Assembly (NCBI GenBank): GCA_019925105.1
Contig: JAHGAU010000042.1
Coordinates: 1-64,000, forward strand
DNA from: Niebla homalea
Lineage: Eukaryota > Ascomycota > Lecanoromycetes > Lecanorales > Ramalinaceae
DNA: 64,000 bases
Reading direction: 5' to 3'
The translations under genes and the position numbers were made by a program. Position 1 is the first letter of the stretch. Each line of letters opens with the position of its first letter. The notes beneath the pieces are model-generated. The model was not told the DNA's origin. It was given only the letters and a program-made list of their open reading frames with translations, and did no database searches. This document shows, piece by piece, positions 45,651 to 56,481 of this stretch.

Positions 45651-48600
45651 ATATACGTTTTTTCTATTAAAAACTTATTGTTTTTTTATTAACTTTATAT
45701 TTAATAAATTATTTAATATATTTATTATTATATTTACCCGCTTTAACCTTATTATTACCGTTTATTTTACTTAATTAACCTTATATAATAAAGCTGTCCC
45801 GGGACTTTTATTATTAAAAAGACCGGTTAAAATATCCTCCGCGGTTAAAAAGGTAACGGATTATATTTTATACGGTTAAGTTAAAAAACTTATTAATAAT
45901 AAATTTACGTTTAAGTTTACGTTATAATTTCGTTTTTATTATATTTATATTATAAGTTAACGGCTATTAATTAAACTTATTATTTTTAATTTTAATAATA
46001 ATAATAATATTAATATATAAAAAATTAAGGTTTATTATATATAAAAGCCTTTTATTTAATAATTTAATTAATTTAAAGTTTTACCTTTATAAATTCCGTA
46101 AACGGAAAAGTAATTATATATATTAACCGGATATATTTTATTTATTTAAATATTTTATTAATAATTTTAACCGTTTTTCCCTTAATATAAATAACTTTAA
46201 GTTAAAATATAAAATATAACGTTGGAATTAAAAGCTTTATAAAATTTATATTATAATAAATATAAAATATCCTTTAAAGGTATTTTATTAAGTACGTTTC
46301 TTTATAAATACCGTAATATTTATATTAAATTTCCTTTAATTAAAAAGTTTTAATTTACCGTTATATAAAAAAAGGATTTAAATTATTTAACCCTTAAAAA
46401 AATCGTAATAAAATATTATTTTTTCGGAGTTAAACCTTAAAGTAAAGAAAATATATTTAAAAAGAAATATTAATTATTATTTATTAATATTAAGATTTAC
46501 TTTATAATTCTTTATTATTTTAATTTAAAGAAACGGTTGAAAATATATAAAGTTTTTATAACGTACCGGGTTTATTTTTTTAAGTTACTAATTTTATATA
46601 TTTTTAATTCTGTAATTTAATATTATTATATCTTTATTAATTATATAATAACTTATAATTTAAATAAATTAAAGAATTAAACGGTTTATAATATAAATAA
46701 GATTTACGGCGTTTTAAAACCTTACCTTAATATAATAACCTTTTTAACTTTATAATTAATTATTATAATAACGTTAAAATATAAAAATAAAAAGGATTAA
46801 GTTTATTATAATTAAAATAAAAATAAATATATAACGTCTGATTTTAAGTATTAACGTAATTATATATATTATAATTATAAGGGTTTTTATAAAACTTAAG
46901 ATTATACTTAATAAAATAATTTTAACATATTATTACTTAAGTAACCCCATAATAAATAATTAATTAACTCCGTAATTATCTTTTTATCCTTAATAAGTAT
47001 TAATAAAGGCTTATTCTATTATATAATAAATATAAGTAATAATTAAATAAATAAAGAAGTTTTACTTAAAGCCGAAAAGTAGGATTTTTAATTATATTAT
47101 TATCCGGATTATAATTACCGCTTATTAATAAGGTAATTAACCCGTTTTAAGGTAAAATTAAATTATTACGGCCTTAATAAGTCTATAGTTTACTTATTTT
47201 ACCCATTAATTATAAAGAACCTTACCGTATTAAATAATAATATCTATAAATAATTAATTAAGAACCGTTTTATTATTTATATATATATCTTTAATAAATT
47301 ATATATATACTTTTTATTAACTTTAACTTTTAAATATAACGGTAAATAATATTATATTTATAACCTTTTATATCCCTACGGGGAATTTATTAACGACGGA
47401 ATTAACGTTTTTTATAAAGCCCTTAAGTATACGTTTATTAATAAAGCGATTAACGCGATAATTATATAAAGTCCGGGCTTTATACTTATTAAAAAGGACT
47501 TATTTAATACCTTCCGTTATATCTTAATAATTATAAGTAACCGGTAATTATTCGGGTTTACGTAGGATAATACTTATTATATTAAGTATTTTTTCCCCTT
47601 TAAATTAAGAATTATATTATTTTTATTTAATTTTATAATAAAAAATTTATATTAAATACTTATTATTAAGTTTAATTTTAATATTATACTTTATTATTTA
47701 AATAACTTCCTTAATATATTCCCGTTAAAAATTAACTTTAAGGTTTTTAATTAAGCCTTTAATTACTTATATAATAAACTTAAATTATTTATAAACCTTA
47801 AGAAAGATTTTATAAGTATTATATTTAACTTCTTAAGTATTAAAATAAATATTATAATAATAAAAATACGCTTATTATAAAATAAGTTATAATAAATAAT
47901 TTAAGGTATTAAAGATATTTTTAAAAGCCGCTTAATTAAATATATTATACTTAAGTCCTTAATAAGTTTATTAAACTTTATAATTAAAGTAATATTATTA
48001 AAATAACCTTTTTTTTATAAATTATATAATAAGCTTATAAAGGTTGATTATTAATAAATTTATATAAATAATAAAATCCATAAAAATTTCTTTTAATAAT
48101 AAAGGCTAATAAATAATTATAACGGTTTATATTTAAAACGGCTTTTAATAACCCGGTTATAATATTATTTTTATATTAACGCGTTATCTATTTACGGTAT
48201 AAATAATTATTTACTTAAAGATACTAGGGACGTACTTACCCCGGAATTCACCTTTATTTATAGGCTATTTCCTCGGCTAAAAAGGGTTTATATAAATATC
48301 CTTAAGATAAAGGTTATATTTAAGGCTTTACGGTAATAACGTACCGTATTAATAAGGAATTTAATAATAATTTACTTAAATAATACGGAGGTTATTTACG
48401 GTTTTAAAAACTTAATTATATAAAATTAAATTATAAATATTATCCGTTAATTAACCTTTATTTTACTCCCGGATAATATTAAATATATTACGGAATAAAT
48501 CTTTATTAAAGATAATTAAATAATTAATTAAATTTTAAGATTTAAATAAAAGAAAATTATTAATAATTTATTTTAATTTATATATTTATATATATCGTAA

Positions 48601-49639
48601 TTATACCGGATTATAGATATATTAAAAACGGGTAAAATATAGATTAAATTAATTTATAAGTAACGTAATATTTACGTTTTAACCTCGTATTAAATATAAG
48701 GTTATTATATAATATAAAGAATAATTTTTATTTTAAGTAATATATTATATATAAAGTTTACCCGGTTATTTTTACTTTATTTTTTATATTTATTAAATAA
48801 TATATATACCTTATTAATATTAAAAAGTTACCTTATAAAATTATTAAAAGTTACTTTACCGTTATTAAATTAATATATATTAATTAAGGCATTAAAAACC
48901 TTAAAGTTTTTTAATACTTAATACTTTAATATTTTATATATAACGTAAAAAGACTATAAAGTAAATATATATAAAAAGAACGGCTTTTTATTATTAATAA
49001 TATTTTTATTAAGCTTATACGTAACTTTAATATTATTATTAAATTTAACTTTATTACACGGGCCGTTTTTTATTTTATTTATATAAGCTTTTTACGGATA
49101 AGGGAGTTTACTTATAATAAAGTTAATTTTAAACCGGACTTTAAGAAATATTATATAATTTAATTATATATAAAGTTTAAGGATAATTATATAAAACTTT
49201 ATATTTTAACGTTAAAAATAAATATTTTTTAAGAAAAAATTACTTTTAAAATTATAATAATTTCCGGTAAAACTTATTTTATATAATTTTTAAAAGATTT
49301 ATATTTTTAAATAATAACTTTATTATAAATCCCGTTTTTCTTTCTTACTTTAAAATTATTTATATAGGACTTTATTATTAATATATTATATAAGTAATTT
49401 ATATAATATAATATTTATAATAATTATTCCGATTATTTCTTTTATTAAGGTATAATTATAAACGTATAAAAAGCTAGGTTAAATATTAAACTTATTAAAA
49501 AATTTAATAAATAAAAGTTAAACGTATATTAACTTTATATTAATTTAATTAATAATATTATCCTTATAATATTATAATATTATTAATTTACTTAAAGTTA
49601 AATAAGTTAATTAATATTTATTTAAATCGTTTCTTTAAA

Positions 49640-49850
49640 ACTTATATTTTAATTTTAAAGGTTTTTAACCTTAATTTTACCCCGTAATTAAATTATAATA
49701 AAAAATATTTTAATAATAAGGTATTTTAAAACCTTAATAGTAAAATCCTTATAATTTAAGTCTTAAGATAGGTTAATTAAAATACTATAAATATTAAAAA
49801 TATTACGTATTTATATATATATATAATAAAGATTAAGTAAATTAAAAAGT
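49640..49850 (+). repeat. YR element split repeat B1
   Basis: This is a heavily RIP-mutated copy of B2. The order ttttaccccgta, gtcttaagataggttaatta, atactataaatattaaaaat, tattacgtatttatata can be followed base by base in B2 with C/G where B1 has T/A. Its left limit is blurred by mutation. Confidence 0.75.
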
Positions 49851-49851
49851 A

Positions 49852-50283
49852 TAATTTAATTATTAATTAATTTACCGGATATATAAAATAATTATTTATT
49901 AATTAAATAGCTTTTTAAGGGCTATATAAGAAAGCTTAAAAATTTATATAAATTAATTTATTTAAATTTTTAAGTTCTTTATTTTATTTTTAAGGATTTA
50001 TTTAAATAACGGTTTTTATTAAAATTATTTAATTACCTACTTTTTTCATATATATAACTTTATATAAATAGCCTTAGGTTCTTAATTCATATAAGGGGGT
50101 TTTTAGCCCTGGCTTTACCCCGTAGCCGGGCCATAGCGGGGGGTATTTCGACGGCGAGGTACCTTGGGACCTCGACGGCGAGGTCCTTATAACTTAGGTC
50201 CTAAGACAGGCCAATCAAAACACTACAAACATTAAAAACACCACGTATCCACATATACACGTAGCAGGGATCGAGCAAATTAG
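49852..50283 (+). repeat. YR element terminal repeats A2-B2
   Basis: A2 (to about 50045) is RIP-mutated, while the right 180 bp of B2 is nearly pristine and GC-rich, ending gagcaaattag. A2-B2 equals the solo unit at 24068-24465. The sharp fall of RIP toward both outer ends of the element mirrors A1. Confidence 0.8.
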
Positions 50284-50354
50284 GTGACACTCAATCACTC
50301 AACGCCATCACATCACATTAAAGCAACCCTTTCCCCCATCGAGTAAGTAGGACA

Positions 50355-51662
50355 TCACACCCCGCAATCGTGCCCCGGCTGCAACGCGTCCTCGGCCTGA
50401 GCCAGTGGTACCAATTCCAATTCTGGATTGCTCATCTCCTCGACAGCACTCACAAAACTCTCCACATCATCATCACTCACACACGCATCCTGAGCCGCCT
50501 CTGCAGCCTGATTGGCCGCCGCCGCCGCATCATTATCCGCGGCCGCATTTATCACCCCCCTCGCCCTCTCCCTCGCCTCAACCACCCGCCTGGCCAACCG
50601 CCTCACAAAAGCGATAAAGATGTTTTGCGTCACCGCTTCCCGGCCTCCCGGCGCCAACCGCTCAAGCGCGTCCGCCACGGGTGGGACGACGACGGCCGCG
50701 CCGGCCAGGCCGCCCTGCTGGATCCCACCCGCAACATTCTGCACGCGGTCGAGTCGGCCGACCTCGTGGCAGCGGAAGACGATGGCGGCGAGAAAGGCGC
50801 CCACCGACGTGAGCAAGGTGGCCTGCACGACGTTGAGGCGCGTGATGTTGCCCTCGTAGTGCTTCTGCAGGCCCGACGAGATGCCTGCCGCAAGCCCGCC
50901 CGAGCCGATGACGACACCCATAGCAGCGGTCCAGTAGCTCGCGGTGTTGGCGAGAAGGCGCCGCAGTTCGTCGTGCTCGTACGGTTGATGGGTTTGGATC
51001 GCAAGGGCATGGTTGGCGGCAGGGTTGGGGCAGATCAGGGTGGGTTCGTTGGAGGCGTTGTTGACGGCGTCGATGGCGGCATTGCCATTGACCTCGGTAT
51101 GGTTGGCGAAGTTGGGGTTGACGGATTTGCGGGTGTGGCGGAGGGACCAGGTGTCCTGGACGAGTTGCAGCAAGGCTATGTCCTTGATGGTCTCCCCGGT
51201 AGTCAGGGTCCAGTCACCTACAGTGGTGTCAAGGTGGAGGCCAGTGGGGCGTCTGGACAGGTCGACGGTGATATTGTACGTGGCCTTTTCGGTTTCATTG
51301 GTGTAGACAGATTCGTGGAGGCCGCTGCAGTTCACGTACGCGCGCTTTTGGGCTATGCGCTTTGGGTCTGCTGGTGCGCGGCGTCGATTTTGCCTCCTGG
51401 CTGTCGCAACGGAGTCGTCGACGACTTGAGGCGCGACGCCATAGGCTTCGGCTTCGGTGCCGGCTTGAGTGGCTTCACTTCCGGCCGCAGCAGGAGTCTC
51501 ATCTTGGGCGGGGAGGTCGATGAATAAGTCCTCGATCCAGGATGCAAGTGACTGTCCAGTTGTCGGCGGTGGTAGTTGATTTGTCAGATTGGAGGGGGAA
51601 GAATCGGCTGATTGGGCGACGATGGCAGTCGCAAGTGCTGCGAAGAGAAGATGAGTGTGCAT
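50355..51662 (-). CDS. Hypothetical secreted/membrane protein
   Basis: A single open exon of 435 residues. A signal peptide is evident (hydrophobic MHTHLLFAALATAIVAQS), followed by a Pro/Ala/Glu-rich spacer and dibasic sites (RRQNRRR, QKR near residues 90-110) that could be processing sites. The middle domain has several N-glycosylation sequons. Two hydrophobic helices lie near residues 240-265 and 280-300 (MGVVIGSGGLAAGIS and LLTSVGAFLAAIVF). The C terminus is Ala/Glu-rich and probably helical. No family was recognised. The base composition is GC-rich and RIP-free although the stop lies only 72 bp from the retrotransposon end. It could be a surface or secreted factor; no function is claimed. 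Confidence 0.65.
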   Translation of the reverse strand: MHTHLLFAALATAIVAQSADSSPSNLTNQLPPPTTGQSLASWIEDLFIDLPAQDETPAAAGSEATQAGTEAEAYGVAPQVVDDSVATARRQNRRRAPADPKRIAQKRAYVNCSGLHESVYTNETEKATYNITVDLSRRPTGLHLDTTVGDWTLTTGETIKDIALLQLVQDTWSLRHTRKSVNPNFANHTEVNGNAAIDAVNNASNEPTLICPNPAANHALAIQTHQPYEHDELRRLLANTASYWTAAMGVVIGSGGLAAGISSGLQKHYEGNITRLNVVQATLLTSVGAFLAAIVFRCHEVGRLDRVQNVAGGIQQGGLAGAAVVVPPVADALERLAPGGREAVTQNIFIAFVRRLARRVVEARERARGVINAAADNDAAAAANQAAEAAQDACVSDDDVESFVSAVEEMSNPELELVPLAQAEDALQPGHDCGV

Positions 51663-53366
51663 ATTGATGTCTGTGTTGAAATTCAGGTCAAGATCAAATA
51701 AGGCCTCCCCTTTGATTCTATAGATGGGCGTTCATTCGAGTCACGGAGGCCCTGCAGGAAGAACATCATGCTCTTGTATATTCGCCTCAAGCCTTGGATC
51801 ATCACCAGGACCACCCAATGGTGAACCCTCGTACCGTGGCCATTTTCGTCTTCACGAATGGAATCACGCAGTCCGAAACACCTCGAGTACTCGACTTCTT
51901 GGTTTGCCGAGCGTGGAGCGGGCTTTCTCGTCCAGGTGTTATTGGCCAACATTTTGTGATTACTGCGTCAGCCATGCCCAAAGCACTTAGTGGCAAGGTA
52001 CTGCTGGATACAGTTTGTAGGCCGTGCCGGCGACAATGGTTAGGTGTCTTTGACTTGAGGTGCTTCAGACGTCTTCGTCGTGAGAGATCTCCTTTGTTTG
52101 AAACACGGGACCAACTGTGAACCTTTTTGTTGACTCTAGCGTAGACGCATGAGTTGCAGGCAACAACGTAAGAGCTCATACACAGATCCTGATGCCACCT
52201 ATTCCTTATTAATAGAGCAGATGAGGGCCATGCGACTATCAAGTTTGATAGATCACGGCAGATTTTGGGGGCATGTTTCAGACCAATTTCTTGCTGCGGA
52301 CAGCCAGGCTCTCTTGGGATTGTCCTAGAGTGAGACGGGTCCATCAGATGACCGCCCCCAACCCAAACAGTCAGTCTCACCGATGATCCTCGATCAACTC
52401 GTGAACAGATCCTCGATCAACTCGTGAACAGATCCTAGACAAATTGAACAAGACCAGGAAATTACTCGCTCTTTCGTAGGAAGATCCTTTTGCTGATGGT
52501 GTTTTGTGACCACTGAGATACCAAGTGCGGAAACTGTATCCACCACTAGCAGGTCCGGGAGACTTACAGAATCATGAAGAGACAAAAAGATGAGAAGACC
52601 AAAACAGGCTCTACCAAGGTAGGCAATGAAACCATCCTGATCCATCGTCAAGAGTGGGACTTTCCTTTGTGTCACGTGCTTCGTGGCTATTATCATCCAC
52701 ATAGACGTCTGCCCTTGCCGCCCAGTCCACCTCTCCGACACCTCCATCGTGATCTGTTTCACTCTTCCAACCTAAACCCCTCAGATCTGTACAAAGCGTC
52801 CGCGCAATCTACCAATTCCACCCACGTCTTGTGAAGATCATTTTTTTCAGTAAGGCGATTCGCGTTGACGAATGAAGGTATCTGACCTCGACGCTCAAGT
52901 CATGCGCTCTTCGTGCCTCATTCAACAAGCATTCGTCCGGCACTACCGTTTTGGTGGTCAGTGTGTACGGCGAATTATGATGACGCGCCAATGGTTCTAT
53001 CACAAGCTCAGTCAAGACTTTCCCACCACGGCACATGCGATTTCGGAGATCGCCACTTGGCCAACGCTTCATCCCCAGAGGTGCGCAAGTATTTGCCCTC
53101 GAGTTCTTCCGACTCGAAGCTGTCGGTGTAGCTAAATCACATGGCTACACCTGTCACATAGCCAGTAAAGGGATCTGTACACTTGACAAAGCGTGCTGCT
53201 GGGTCGGTGAGTTGCATGGCGAAGAGCCGCACGGAGCCCTAGCGGCGGCCGGTAGATGTTGCCTGGGCCGGTAAGAGAGCATCGATGTTTGGTGAGGGCT
53301 AATAAAGTAGTAGAAGAACGGGTCACGGATATATTATAATATCACTTGTTATCCTGTGAACATATT
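51663..53366. other. Gene-free interval
   Basis: 1.7 kb with no supported gene. Open frames up to 192 codons on the minus strand lack domains and overlap frames of equal length on the plus strand. The only structure found is the 23-bp tandem duplication at 52385-52430. Confidence 0.45.
52385..52430. repeat. 23-bp perfect tandem duplication
   Basis: Two identical adjacent units, each starting gatcctcgatcaactcg, followed by a partial third (gatcct). Probably slippage. Confidence 0.9.
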
Positions 53367-54314
53367 TCACTGCAAGTCCCTGTGTTCGATCATATCAATC
53401 CAGAGCGCAGCTAGACTTGCTTTCGATGTTCCTTGCAGAATGGATCCGCTAGTCTCAATGAAATGGTCCCTAAAGGCTTTCCATAGTTTCTCATCGGAGC
53501 AGTTTTGGCGATCTGATCGTGGATAGTAAGGGTCATTCTTCCAGAACGCTTTTACGGCTTGGGCAACGCCTTCCTCATCCATTGAGATTGATCTGCAACA
53601 ATCGAAATCCAAGATCCAGACCTGATGATCTCCTAGGATAGAGGATCTTACAATGCTGGAACTTGCTGCGTTATTGGTCGCGGTGGCTCTCGACACTGAT
53701 GGAGCGAGCACAAATTCGATGTCGTCCGCATCCACTTCTGCTCTCCAGTAGAGGTCAGCAAGTGTCTCTGCCATGATCTTCGCGTACAGAAGGACATCGA
53801 GCGCCAAGTCTTCCATTTGATCAGCATGAAGAGGAAAATTGCGCAGGCTGAACGCTTGAAAGCGAGAGTCCGTCACAGGTCTCCGTCTACGCCCAAGGTA
53901 CGGACGTATGAGACAATCTGTGTCTGGTTCAGATATTTTGATCTGAGGTCTGAGCGACTCCTTACAATACAGGTCGATGAGTGTGTCTCGCACCGGCTTT
54001 GGAAATGGCGGTATGCGCTGAGTGATGAGCACATTGCAAGGTATTCTGTATTCCTCCGGGAAGAAGAAGCTGTTCTCAGTCCACCATGCTCGATCATCGC
54101 TGCGTACAAACTTATAGCAATCTGGAACGTGGATTTTAGAGGAGCGAAGGTGCAAGTCTCTCAGAATCTTTAGATGCATTTTGTAGTCATTTTCCAGTGA
54201 TCTCCAGGTTCCTCCATCCTCACGTTTGATGGCGTGGGAGCTATCGCACATACTGGAAGCTGCCCAGACGGAGCCACAAAAACCCTGGCCAATACGTCTA
54301 TAGGCTTCACTCAT
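53367..54314 (-). CDS. DUF3669-type kinase-like protein
   Basis: A single exon of 315 residues starting MSEAYRRIGQGFCGSVWA, a kinase-like glycine loop with a Lys (AIKRE) shortly after. The C-terminal half holds the family signature VWILDFDCCRSI, where DFD resembles the DFG metal-binding site, then AVKAFWKNDPYYPR, the most conserved string of fungal DUF3669 proteins. These are widespread, often multicopy fungal genes of unknown role, related to aminoglycoside/choline-kinase folds. There is no signal peptide or membrane segment. No catalytic HxD block was identified with confidence, so kinase activity is not claimed. It stands alone between long empty intervals. Confidence 0.75.
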   Translation of the reverse strand: MSEAYRRIGQGFCGSVWAASSMCDSSHAIKREDGGTWRSLENDYKMHLKILRDLHLRSSKIHVPDCYKFVRSDDRAWWTENSFFFPEEYRIPCNVLITQRIPPFPKPVRDTLIDLYCKESLRPQIKISEPDTDCLIRPYLGRRRRPVTDSRFQAFSLRNFPLHADQMEDLALDVLLYAKIMAETLADLYWRAEVDADDIEFVLAPSVSRATATNNAASSSIVRSSILGDHQVWILDFDCCRSISMDEEGVAQAVKAFWKNDPYYPRSDRQNCSDEKLWKAFRDHFIETSGSILQGTSKASLAALWIDMIEHRDLQ

Positions 54315-55386
54315 GTCGCTCTTCTGGTGATTTCCCCGAGTGAGTGTCTAGTATTGAGTTCGTGGTGGAGATTTTCCAGACTTAATGATGATATTTATTA
54401 ATCTTAGTAGAAAGAAGGAAGGCTTTGGGGAAAGAGATGCATGTGTTATAAGATCCCTAGGATTTTCCCGTTGGCGAAAACAGTTGGGTATGATTCATGA
54501 GAGATACAAGGGCACGGAGCCATTAGGCGCCACAGAATTGTAATCGCAACTTAGTTTCCACAACATAGTTCCATAGATTATCTTTGTGTTTTAACTGTAG
54601 CGTTAAGGTTTCCCACAACACAAAATCGCCATGAATTGATGTGCGACATTCGCAGGGGCTAGAAATTTTAGTACTGGTGGTCGCTCGCTGTTTACGGGTT
54701 CATGTGCATGGGGCGGACGCTCCAAACGCACTAGGAGCGCGAAGAGCCCCACTGGCCCCCACCAGCCCCACCGTCTCTCGATATCAATAATCCAAGAAAT
54801 GCCTTTTCCCGCACGGGATCTACAATATTGTCTCGATTGAGAGATTGGGATGTATATGCACCGCTTCAATGTCTCGAGTGCGTGTCAATGTTTGACCATT
54901 TGTCCCTACGGATATCGCTGTCTCCAAGGCTCGACTTGCATCTATCAACATCTGTCTTTACTACTCCGACAGCTTGCCAATGCTTGATGCTGATTGAGCA
55001 CCATGTTCATTGAATCAATTTTGGAAGAGAGTGGAAGAAGAGTAACAGCATCAACACTCTCAGCCTAATCGAGTTAGTGTAAATTGTAACTCTCTTGTCT
55101 TTCAGTATCGGCTGAAGATATCGACGAAGACATTTTGTGACTGATTCAGCGACGCGCTCTCACCCGAACCTAGAGGGTTCCGTTTCATCGAGGAACAAGT
55201 CATCGTCTATTGTACTGATTTAGAATGCATGCTTTGCGAGTGATCCAGTCTAGAATGCTATACTAGTTAGAAGTGAATTAAATAGATGCAGACTTCTCTT
55301 CCAGGAAACCTGTCCCCAAGAAAGCCATTGCATAGAGTATTGCATGCATACTGACATAGTGGATTGAAGCAAGTCGAAGCATCAAT
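54315..55386. other. Gene-free interval
   Basis: 1.07 kb between divergent genes (DUF3669 protein and secreted peptidase); acts as their upstream regions. No motif or supported reading frame was recognised. Confidence 0.5.
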
Positions 55387-56481
55387 ATGGTCAGCAAATC
55401 TATTATGAGAGTGTCCTTACTTCTGTTACTTGGAGCTCGTCTCTCATTGGCATTGCCGAGGCTGAATACTCGCCAGACCACGGATGTCACCCTTCTCGGA
55501 TCTCCCATATACAACAGCGGGTGGTACCATTCGTATCTTGTACCGTTCAGCAAGGTGAGCATTAGGCACCCTATTTCCTCTACTATACGACGACATAACA
55601 AAGAACGCCATACCTAGCATATATGGAGCGACTTATACTACATTCTTCTCCAATAACACCGGTTACACGGATGTTAAGACAACCTTCCAAGCCATCATCG
55701 AAAGATCCGGCGACAACCCAGCCGGGACTCCGATCCATAAGCCAAACATCATCTGCCTCAACGAAGGCGTCAATGAGCTCCAAAAGGCTTTAAACGTCTG
55801 CAACCTGCCCGCGAAGCCGACATCCTATACACGCAACCCCTTAGGGTCAACCGTTGGTGTGAATAGCGATGTTTATCTATGCCCATCCTTCTTCGACCTT
55901 CCACAAACGTACGGCGAAAAGGAAAACTGTCCTACTGTATCTGCTACAGAACCGAATAAGTAGGTGACCTGAGCATACTTGCCTGGACTGTGATGCCCTC
56001 GGGCTTTGGTGGCACTGCACAGACTGACGAGGCAATGATCTCACGCTCTAATTATGGCTGTAGATTTCAAGATCACAACGATATGGTTCAGACGCAGGCA
56101 GCCACAATGATTCACTTGCTGTCTCACCTCTACGCAGCCTTTCCCATTCCTTACGATAAGGAGACTTACCCCCTCAACGAGCTCATCGCATTAGGACCGA
56201 ATAACATGGTGGCCAACCCGAACAACTACGCCTATTACAATGCACGTAAGGCTCGCGACTCCCTCCGAACGCCCTAACAGTCATCATTGCTGACCTTCTC
56301 CCAAGTCCTACACGGGCACTGTGACTCGCTACCTACATATCCCCCTACGGGCAATCTGCGCAAGAGGCAGACAGCTGATGCGACCGTTCCTCTTATTCCT
56401 GCAGTCTTGGATGATTACGTATACGACATTGGCTTTGACGCCAACAAGCTTCAGGCAAACTTGACTGCGCTGGGCCATTGA
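55387..56481 (+). CDS. Secreted M35-like zinc peptidase fold, probably inactive
   Basis: Four exons, 55387-55554, 55604-55959, 56064-56245 and 56306-56481, give 293 residues. The first acceptor was chosen at 55603 (aaag), which keeps frame through NAIPSIYGATYTTFFS. A signal peptide (about residues 7-20, LLLLLGARLSLA) is followed by a possible Kex2-like region. The sequence VTLLGSPIYNSGWYHSYLVP, then a Cys-containing core (VYLCPSFFDLP), matches a fungal family of putative secreted peptidases. The zincin helix is HLLSH at residues 192-196: both zinc-ligand His remain but the catalytic Glu of HExxH is Leu. The protein likely folds and may bind zinc but should not hydrolyse peptides. It is extracellular. 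Alternative start at 55405. Confidence 0.72.

Larger units (their letters stand above)
45477..50283 (+). mobile_element. Tyrosine-recombinase (Ngaro/DIRS-type) retrotransposon, RIP-degraded
   Basis: Layout is A1 (45477-45650), internal region, B1 (about 49640-49850), A2 (about 49852-50045), B2 (about 50046-50283): the split direct repeats of Ngaro-type elements. Inside, despite stops, the plus strand shows a reverse transcriptase: a SPGFILIKKDLFNTFRYI-like block at about 47470-47525, LFGFT (about 47545), PFKLR (about 47600), and YLNNFL near 47694-47710 where the YLDD box lies. An RNase H remnant (YLNNTEVIYG) lies near 48370-48410. A tyrosine recombinase follows, with its Arg block FLRIREFTY at 49089-49115 and the HxxR-region remnant YSDYFFY about 330 bp later (49425-49450). 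Differences from family consensus are mostly single C-to-T or G-to-A changes. No target-site duplication is seen. All coding capacity is dead. Confidence 0.85.

Noticed and set aside
45477..50283. Ordinary LTR retrotransposon
   Set aside because: Ends are not TG...CA, no target duplication is seen, the left copy holds only part A, and a B copy precedes A2; the recombinase remnant is of the tyrosine type.
50370..51527. 385-codon plus-strand frame opposite the orphan secreted protein
   Set aside because: The minus-strand frame has a signal peptide and plausible composition; this one is Arg/His/Gly-rich without domains.
51663..53366. Possible gene in minus-strand frames (192 and 122 codons)
   Set aside because: No domains or conserved splice structure; equal-sized antisense frames.
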